Source: Chrysopilus asiliformis (taxonomy: Eukaryota; Arthropoda; Insecta; Diptera; Rhagionidae). Taken from it: a DNA stretch of 64,000 bases. Numbering within the stretch: position 1 is the stretch's first letter; each line of letters starts with the position of its first letter. This document shows positions 56,758-64,000 of this stretch, piece after piece. The stretch spans positions 32,949,943-33,013,942 of the forward strand of contig OZ035962.1 in NCBI GenBank assembly GCA_964034945.1, in the 5' to 3' direction. The position numbers and the translations under genes were made by a program. The notes under the pieces are model-generated. The model was not told where the DNA came from. It saw nothing but the letters and a program-made list of their open reading frames with translations, and searched no databases.

Positions 56758-57244
56758 AGCAGGGTTTATACACAGCAAGTAACTTGCGGCAAGTAAAGAG
56801 AGGCAAGTAGTTTGCTTAGTTTACACGTTTCAAGTAAATCATTTCAAGTAGAATGACAGCCGAAGGAAAACATAACCTAAAATTTTCTGAAAAAAAATAT
56901 CACGACTCTTTTTTGTGGAAAAATTTGCGAATTTCGACCTAAAACTGTTTGTTGCCGACGAGTTTGTTATATCCGTGTCGTTTTTTCCTTAAAATGTTAC
57001 GACGTTTTCTGGCAAAGCAGCAAATATAAAATGAACCGAAACACACACACATAAAACCACCTCTTGTGTACACGGTTCCATGTTCTTGTATTGGTTTTTA
57101 CTTGCCACAAAAATAGAATGGCTTTCTATTATTTTCGAGAGAGCGGCAAGTATTCTCACACATATGCGAGCGTCGCACACTAGGTCAAATCGCGTGTATT
57201 TACGTCTACTTGCCGCAAGTTACTTGTCTCGTCTAAACCGAGCT
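56758..57244. mobile_element. Harbinger-like TIR element, 487 bp, possible TAT duplication
   Basis: AGCAGGGTTTATACACAGCA then AGTAACTTGCGGCAAGTA at the left; the right end is the complement of AGCTCGGTTTAGACGAGACA and AGTAACTTGCGGCAAGTA. TAT is found on both sides. AAGTA words are frequent inside. TSD is weak evidence in AT-rich surroundings. Confidence 0.55.
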
Positions 57245-57855
57245 TATATTAGGTAATCATTGCTAACAGACAGAAAGGCATATACATATATGCTGCAATA
57301 TGCTCCAATCGAATCAGTAGTCCTCGGGATATACAAGTAATTTTTCGGCAAAATTATGAAGCCGAAATTTTTCATAAATACAATACTATATTATACTTCG
57401 TATAAGAAAGTAAAAATTAGAGACATTTAAATATGCTTATGTGAAAAATTGTAAAAACGTGTTTGATTTTTTTTCAGTTAATTCCGATAACTGACCATAG
57501 TCAGACACATGGTGGACGGCTGTTAAACGAATGAGGAATATTAAAAATCGCAGCTGATATTGTTTTGCAACAAAATTGAAAGATATTTAAGTTTTAATCG
57601 CCTGTACGGGAATTGATACGCAGAGTTGTTACCATTAAGCAATGAATGTACTAATTTTTAAATTTTGGATTTTCTTATTTTTTTTTGGTTTAAAAAAAAC
57701 GATTTTAAAAATTGTTGTTTGATTGTCCGCCCATTAGAATGTTTTTCCACCATTACAAAAAAAATGCACAACTGATCAAATCTTGAACATCGATAAAAAC
57801 ACTTTAAAAATAAATATAAGAATAATTTATCACAACCCTTCCATTTCATCAGATG
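57245..57855. other. Unannotated AT-rich DNA
   Basis: No recognisable gene or repeat end before the mariner terminus. Confidence 0.25.
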
Positions 57856-57975
57856 TTGGGTTGGTGAAAAAGTATTAGACCCTTTTTAATCAACGAGCAA
57901 AATATTTTTTATACTTAAAGTTGTTTTTATTAAACCAAATATATGCCGAATACCGTTTTTTCCGACCACTTTCTG

Positions 57976-59030
57976 CACTCAGAGAAAAAATTGGTCATAT
58001 GAATAAAATCTTGGTTAAATTAACACAATTTTTATCCTATACTAGCAGCCCCTTCGTTGCCAGCTTTAAGTTTTTTGTATAAATTTTAGAATGCCAAAAA
58101 ACCATAAATAACCTTAAAACTTTTGGGAAAAAACGTTATCCTTACCGGACCTTCGGTTTAGAATTTTAAAAATCTAACTCCGGATTCGCGATCCCGAAAA
58201 CCCCCTTATGCCGAAACCATATTTGCGTTAGCCTTACAGGACCTTCCGTTTCGAATTTTTAAAATCTAACACCAGAGCCGTGATAATCCAAAAACCCTAT
58301 AATGCCGATTTTCCGGGGAAAATTGGGACAACGGATATTTTCGTTATCCTTACAGGACCTTACGTTTTGAATTTTGAAATTCTAACACCAGAGCCGTAAT
58401 CAGCGACCCCAAAAACCCTATAATGCCAATTTTTCCGGGGAAAAATGGGAAAAAGGATATTTTCGTTATCCTTACAGGACCGCATGTTTAGAATTTTGAA
58501 AATCTAACATTGCCTGTTCCTGGCAACGCAGATCATTTTGCAAAAAATCGCGTAAAAATCGGTTCAGTGGTTTTTGAGTTCTGTAATCTCAAACAAACAA
58601 AAATACATTTTTATATACAATAGATCAGCCAATAAAAATATTTTGTTAAAATAACAAAGGGAAATTTATTTCTCCGTAAATGAAAAATTGGTTATATGAA
58701 TAAAATCATTGTTAAATTAAGAAAATTTTTTGTTAAAATCAAAAAAAAAATTGAAAATTGGAACAAATATTTTAGAAGGGAAATCTTCGTTGAACAAAAA
58801 AATTGTTTTTTTAACAAATTTAAACTTACAAATGATGTTTTGTGAAATCAATAAAACAATTGTGAAATTAATAATACCTAATTTGTTGAAATGACAAAAA
58901 ATTGTTATTTTTACAAAATGTCAGTTTTTCATAAAATTCTTTTATCAATTTAACAAAAAAAAAATTGTTGAGATTCAACAAAACAAGTTTTGTCAATAGC
59001 AACGAGGTTTTTGTTATTATTTTTTGAGTG
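57976..59030. mobile_element. CAC-ended TIR element (CACTCAGAGAAAAAA), TG duplication, in mariner
   Basis: Starts CACTCAGAGAAAAAATTGG and ends TTATTATTTTTTGAGTG, with TG at 57974-57975 and 59031-59032. It interrupts mariner codons between W and Q of LPEKWQKVV, and removing it with one TG restores the frame. A Helitron (58042-58624) is inserted in it; its own length is about 472 bp. The interior consists of TTGTTAAA/AAACAAT-type words. Confidence 0.75.
58042..58624 (-). mobile_element. Non-autonomous Helitron of the 122-bp-repeat family, 4 units
   Basis: Minus strand: A|TCTATTGTATATAAAAATGT start and GGGGCTGCTAG|T end. Four tandem units, marked by CTTACCGGACC or CTTACAGGACC at 58140, 58234, 58350 and 58470. 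Same family as 8749-10719. Third level of the nest. Confidence 0.85.
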
Positions 59031-59590
59031 TGCCACTTTTCTGGTAGAACGATTATTCCATCGCTGTAAAACTACCGCGGTTTTTGGTTGAAAAACTGAA
59101 CCAAGTAATTTCCATACGCCTCTTTTGAAGCCAACTTTGCACCTTTGCAACGACAGAAACAAATGGCAATACGACGGTGCAAGGTCAGGACTATACGGTG
59201 GATGCCTCAAAACTTCCCAACCAAACTCTTCTAGTTTTTTGGCGAGTCGTCAAAGATGTGTGTGTCGTCTAGCTTTGTCGCGGTGGATCCATTCTGGCCG
59301 TTTTTCCTCAATCACCTACTTCAATCGCACTAGTTGTTCGCAGTAGCGTGCAGAATCAATCGTTTCCACAACTGATACACCTCAGGATTTCCTTCCAGTT
59401 CCACCAAACACACAGTACTATCTTCCTCGGTAATAGCTCTGGCTTTGCAACTGTCTGCGCAGTTTCACCTCGCTTCAATCAGGATATAGCGCTATGCAGT
59501 CATACGTGATCAATTTTTTATCGCCTAACTCCAACCGCTTCAAAAATGGCTCGATTTCGAAAGTGCTGTAAGAAGCCCATGTTTGTCACG

Positions 59591-61929
59591 AAATTTTAGT
59601 AGTTTTTTGTGTCCCAAAAGTTTTTTAAAAACTCTTTTTTAACTTAATATAAAATCATTAAATCTATCCAAGCAGTACCATTAGCAATTCGGTGTGTTGT
59701 ACACCTAAGACTACAAAAGCTAAATTCCATCCAGTCTGAATATTCTTTCGTAGAAGACGTCTCAAATTATAACAAAACCTTTAAGGTTTCTATTGAGAAA
59801 ATGTTGCAAGACAAGAAATATACTTAATAATGTATACAAGTATCTAAGGAAATGTCTTGCAGTTAGTTAGCGCCGTCGTCTGTCGCCAAAGTGCAGTATT
59901 TTCTAGCCGTGGAGGAATGAAGAAAGTCGTCGGCGTGAAAGTCTTTTGTACGTGAAGAAGTCACGTTGGCGGACAGCGGACAGTATGTGACCAAAGAATT
60001 GAAATGTAGCTCGTGATGTTTAATGTCGAGATAACGATTTAAAATGCAGGAATTCGTTAACACTTTTCGTGTGGGTTTTCTGTGGATTCCTGTGGATTCC
60101 ACTAATTTTGATTAAATTAGCTGCATATCAAGTCTCTAAAAACATATCAAAATGTTACCACAAATCTGATGCATACTACCCGAAACTAGGGTCAAACCTG
60201 TAATCTGACTAAATAAATTAAAGAAATTAGAGTTAAGGAAGATATGTAAAATATTTCGTAGGTTGTATTTGCAGCCGTACTGTGGCTAAAAAAATAAAAT
60301 AATTTGTTTTTAATTATGTGGTTTGGTAATTAAAAAGAAATATCTGATGTGAACAGCATAGACCTTTCTTACACCAAATCTACGTTCTTGCGCAATTTAC
60401 GAGTATACTATAACTCGACATAAATTTTATATTGCAACTTCAATTCCGTTTACAATTTTCGATCAAAACGGATAAAGCATCCAAATGAAATATTTACAAA
60501 CCACTTGGCAGGTCTTGTTGAAAAAATGCTATCAAAAAATATCTTTTTGAGGTGCATATTGTTTTCAATTTTGTTACTTATAAAAGAATTTCTCACTCAA
60601 TAAAAGCACAATAATCGCATAAAATACATAGCAACGGGGAGTTAAGTCTATACCTTTGAAGATTACATAAACATAAAATGTGTCACACAAAAAATAAATA
60701 AACAAAAAGAAAATTCAATATACAAAAATAATCGTTATTTGTGTGAAATAAAACAGAATTTTTATGAACATAAAATTTCTTTACACAAAACTGAAATTGA
60801 AAGCCCATAATCCCGAAATCCTATGCCACCTTCGTGATTTCAACCCACTACTGGCGACCTTTTGAATTCAGCAAATATGCTACATTAAAACATCACCGTT
60901 CCAAATTATTCGATGATTCGCTTGTTTGTTTGGCGTCAGGATATTTGGCCCCGGTACACATTCAAATGCTGGTTTAATAGCCATGGAGATGTTAATCCTT
61001 GTATTTTATACATGTTTGTCATTTATCTGGATTGGGGAGCATCAAAAAGCAAGTCATGGTAGCTAAACTACAGAAATGTTTTTTTTTCACATCTCATAAA
61101 TCCACCTGTGACCAAAATAACCAGGAATAAATATTCAGAAAAAAAAACAAAGTGTTATGCAATGAAATTTACATTTTTCTCTTGGGCCTTAAGCATTGGG
61201 GGTCTGGTAGAGGTACCTTAAGCCAGGTGTTTCTAAACCCGGTTCCTATACGACTGAATCTATAGAAAATATGATAAAAAAACGCTCTGAATTTAATTTA
61301 GAATGCCGTCCTTCGCTTACCTACGCCGTTTCAGTCCTCTAATTACCATTCCCTAAGGACTCTGTAGAAAAGGCAAATTAGCTTTCATGAAGTCAGAATT
61401 GTTTCAAATAAAAAGGTTAAGCTTACGCTATCCATTTCAATTTCGTTTATCCTCGAAAAAAAAATCAACTCAATTCGTACGAAGCTGTTCTTAAAAAGCA
61501 TCTAAACATTGTTCAGAAAAAAAAAAACATAATTCTAGTGCGGACGTTGCGAAATGGGAAACGGAATGACCGACGGGACACATGGATGTATCATATGGCA
61601 AAATGTCAGAGATGAAAGTAATAATTTTGCCCGTTAAATAAATTATGATTGTAATTAATGTCAGTTTATAATTGCATGTTAATTATGATCTTATCTTATG
61701 CTGATACCATGGTATAAAAAAAACACAGCCAATCCAAATGAAAATTATCCCCTTGGAATGGAATAAGATATGCGGTTGGTTAAATGGACACTTGCTCCGA
61801 TGGTGGACGGTTAATCAAGTCAACACTGAGGTATATTTGGCTGACGTTGAAATTATATGATCTGAAAAGGAAGGTGAACAGGATCAAGATTAGACCACGT
61901 TCTCTGCAAACGAAATTTTTACACGCGAT
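59591..61929. other. Mostly unannotated DNA with one dispersed repeat
   Basis: 59860-60110 is less AT-rich and has a 79-codon minus-strand frame without motif; TGTGGATTCC is duplicated at about 60078-60098. 60339-60440 belongs to dispersed repeat G. 61190-61420 and 61550-61600 are moderate in GC without recognisable features. Confidence 0.3.
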
Positions 61930-61932
61930 TTA

Positions 61933-62145
61933 AGCCTAAACCCCAATTACGCGTTCGTGCGTGCGGCATGATTTTGTTCTGGTTGTCACCGCGTCTAAAA
62001 GTAGAAACTGAACCTACTCTACGCGGCACGGACGCGGCAACGCGTCTCAGCAACGCGCAATTATACATTTACTCATATAAATGCGTAGTTTTTACCTTCA
62101 CCGCGTGGGTGCCGCACGCACGAACGCGTAATTGGGGTTTAGGCT
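61933..62145. mobile_element. GC-rich Harbinger-type MITE, 213 bp, TTA duplication
   Basis: AGCCTAAACCCCAATTACGC then GTTCGTGCGTGCGGCA at the left is exactly mirrored at the right (36 bp). TTA stands at 61930-61932 and 62146-62148. It is rich in CGCG words in an otherwise AT-rich neighbourhood. The 96-codon frame covering it is a shadow. Confidence 0.8.
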
Positions 62146-62269
62146 TTACCTTCGTGTGTCTACAAAGAGTTGCAAATGCCGCGGTAAAATGTCAGGATTT
62201 TGAGGGACGTGAAGTTAAAAATGATTTTCTTTTTGAATCCAGAAATCTGAAATGCTAAATTTTGAGCTA

Positions 62270-62950
62270 CTTTGATACAAAAATAAATATTATAAAATTG
62301 TAATTTCTGTTTCTTTGTTTGCCTGTCTGTATGTTCGATTCAACATCACGGGAAAACGGCTCAACCAATTTGGATGAAATTTTATACACACGTAAAGTTA
62401 CTTACAGAATGAAGGAAACGATATTTTTTTATTGACCTCTGTCGACGTCCTTCGATGAATTTTCAACCGTTCGACCGATTGGGATAAACTTTACTATGTC
62501 AGATAAAGGATCTCACAGACAAGGATCTCACAGCAATTTAAAAAAAAAGACTACCACTTCCTCTTCTCGTCAACTCCCTTTGCCGCTATTTCATATGTTT
62601 GTCAAGGAATTTGATTAGATTTAAACAAATTTCCTGCTCACATAAATCCACTCACTCCGTTCCATAAAACCGCATCCTCTGTTATCTCGTTACCCCCCGA
62701 AACGGTTTTCAATATTCTTTTACCAATATATATGTCGCAAACAAATTTATTACCTAATAAAATCGTTTAACCTGATTGACTGACTGATTGACTGACTGAT
62801 TGACTGACTGATTGACTGACTAATTGACTGACTGATTGACTAACTGATTGACTGACTGATTGACTGACTGATTGACTGACTCATCAACGCGCAGCCCAAA
62901 CCCCTGAAGCTAGAAACTTGAAACTTTCACAGTATGTCCCAACCATCACG
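62270..62950 (+). repeat. Helitron-like 5'-region fragments and (TTGACTGACTGA)n tract
   Basis: 62290-62400 has AAATATTATAAAATTGTAAT then TTTGTTTGCCTGTCTGTATG and AAAACGGCTCAACCAATTTG, the usual layout just inside insect Helitron 5' ends. At 62773-62882 a TGACTGATTGAC-type minisatellite leads into CATCAACGCGCAGCCCAAAC and GCTAGAAACTTGAAACTTTC, a second such segment. No CTAG-type 3' end was identified. Confidence 0.45.
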
Positions 62951-62952
62951 TA

Positions 62953-64000
62953 CACTCAGAGAAAAATATACTAAAATCAAAAAGAAATGCTCTAGATTTT
63001 AGTAATTTGTTGTTTGCGTACGAGCTAAACAAGTTCATACTAAAAATAAAAACCACATTCTTTTTAATTCTAGTGACAGCCCTTTTTAAATCTAGTTTTT
63101 ATTTCTTTAAATTTAAAAGGCGAGATTTTTAATTCTAACAGATTTACACTAATTTTAAAAGAAAACCTTTTTGAATTTAAAAGGCTAATACTAAAATTAA
63201 AAGCAAAATCTTTTTAAAATTAAAACCAATGTATAGGGTGCGCCATAAATAAAGATTTTTTTTTGAATTAATATTTTTTTTTTATAATTTGAATAAAAAA
63301 AATTAATTAAACTATTTCAAATTAATTTTAATTGGGCTCTAATCACGGATAGTGAATGAATGGAAAATATTTTGATTTAACTCGAATTAAAATTGCCGAA
63401 AGTAATTCTTCTGAGTAACACTTTTTAATTAAATAATTAAGTTGCTACATTACTTCCTTTCCAATAATGTAATTACTTAATAAATATATCAGTTAAAAAA
63501 TATTGTAGTATACTTTCTAAAATTTTAATTAGAGTTATGTCAAAGTATTTTTCATTCAATATTTAACGTTGGAGTTAACTAATAAAGTTATTTTTAAATA
63601 TTTTAAATAAAATTATTTCAGAAAATAATTACTTTTGAAACGTTTGAAAAATAAAAAAAACTTGGTAGTTGCAAACCTAAAAAAATGAGACCAACAAAAC
63701 CCCATCCTCACTTGATACTTATTATAATTGATAACAACGTTTGTCCATATAAAAAATACTTTATTTAAAAAAATTTCTTTAACCTAAGACATTTTTTGTT
63801 ATTAGAATAATATATGTATGTCGGTGGGTATTTTAAATCTTTTGCCATTAAAATTTTATAGCTATTAATATTTTCTTGTAATAAATAGCATGCAAGATGT
63901 TTATCATATTTTATAATTTCAACTTGCTGACACAAAAAATATATTTCATTGCAGAAAATAATTACAAATAATAGTTCAAAAGCAAAAGTGTTTTCTTCAC
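62953..64000. other. CAC-type element end and AT-rich DNA to window edge
   Basis: CACTCAGAGAAAAATATAC at 62953, preceded by TA, matches the left end of the element at 57976. Repeated AATTAAAAGNCTTTTTAAAT-like text follows to about 63230. No right end is seen before the window ends. 63240-64000 is very AT-rich without features. Confidence 0.4.

Larger units (their letters stand above)
57856..59590 (-). pseudogene. mariner element fossil, split by a nested TIR element
   Basis: The left edge TTGGGTTGGTGAAAAAGTAT resembles a mariner terminal repeat. On the minus strand, from about 59560 downward, blocks read IEPFLKRLELGDKKLITYDC (first catalytic Asp), IHRDKARRHTH (second), LRHPPYSPDLAPSYCHLF, FYSDGIIVLPEKW, then after the insertion QKVVGKNGIRHIFGLIKTTL. 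The third DD34D Asp, expected between S and the following aromatic residue in the PDLAPS block, reads Tyr. There are also frame shifts and stops. The N-terminal DNA-binding part and second terminus were not found. It is inactive. Confidence 0.85.

Noticed and set aside
1..64000. CRISPR array or bacterial origin
   Set aside because: Repeats are transposon-type, spacers are not regular, and there are no bacterial genes or ribosome binding sites.

Overview
This window reads as strongly AT-rich nuclear DNA from an insect, most likely a fly (Diptera) with a repeat-laden genome. The sequence shows pogo-like, mariner, hAT, piggyBac and PIF/Harbinger elements, Helitrons, and a DINE-1/mini-me-like element family whose (GTCY)n microsatellite is, from published work on mini-me elements, typical of dipterans. 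There are no bacterial operons, rRNA genes or CRISPR arrays. I found no intact host protein-coding gene. Almost all open frames over 60 codons are chance frames or frames inside repeats. The exceptions are degraded transposase or accessory-protein fragments and two or three short frames of coding-like composition that I cannot name.

Layout. 0-6 kb: a deleted pogo-like element (734-1348) and a mariner scrap (about 5060-5252). 7-12 kb: a PIF/Harbinger element with a transposase fragment and a nested 280-bp MITE, a 1971-bp Helitron carrying 15 tandem units of about 122 bp, then a 1154-bp CAC-ended element holding a perfect 64-bp inverted repeat. 12-16 kb: two DINE-like copies and a 252-bp TIR element. 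16-22 kb: mostly unannotated DNA with a second pogo-like MITE and one copy of a second hairpin-headed repeat family. 22-28 kb: two pogo-like elements, each split by another transposon, a 209-bp hAT MITE and a broken MADF-like frame. 30-42 kb: two copies of one CAC-ended element family (1.9 and about 3.4 kb), both loaded with Helitrons, DINE-like elements and MITEs, with unannotated DNA between them. 44-49 kb: a 1.1-kb Harbinger-type element, a perfect 99-bp hairpin, a tandem-repeat unit with an (AAAT)n tract and a piggyBac-type MITE. 51-60 kb: two mariner fossils, a cluster of Harbinger-type MITEs including a palindromic one, and a three-level nest (mariner, then TIR element, then Helitron). 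60-64 kb: mainly unannotated AT-rich DNA, one GC-rich Harbinger MITE and Helitron-like fragments.

How the parts relate. The mobile elements were inserted into one another, so relative ages can be read from the nesting. Several insertions can be checked against a second copy of the host repeat or against the reading frame of the host transposase, which fixes the target-site duplication exactly. The most notable signals are Harbinger-type MITE abundance, a palindromic MITE that shares a TAA target with its neighbour at the edge of a TAA-containing microsatellite, tandem arrays growing inside Helitrons, microsatellite growth inside DINE-like copies, and a PCNA-binding-type motif kept in two deleted pogo-like copies. 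Coordinates of terminal repeats were read by eye; no alignment or database search was run.
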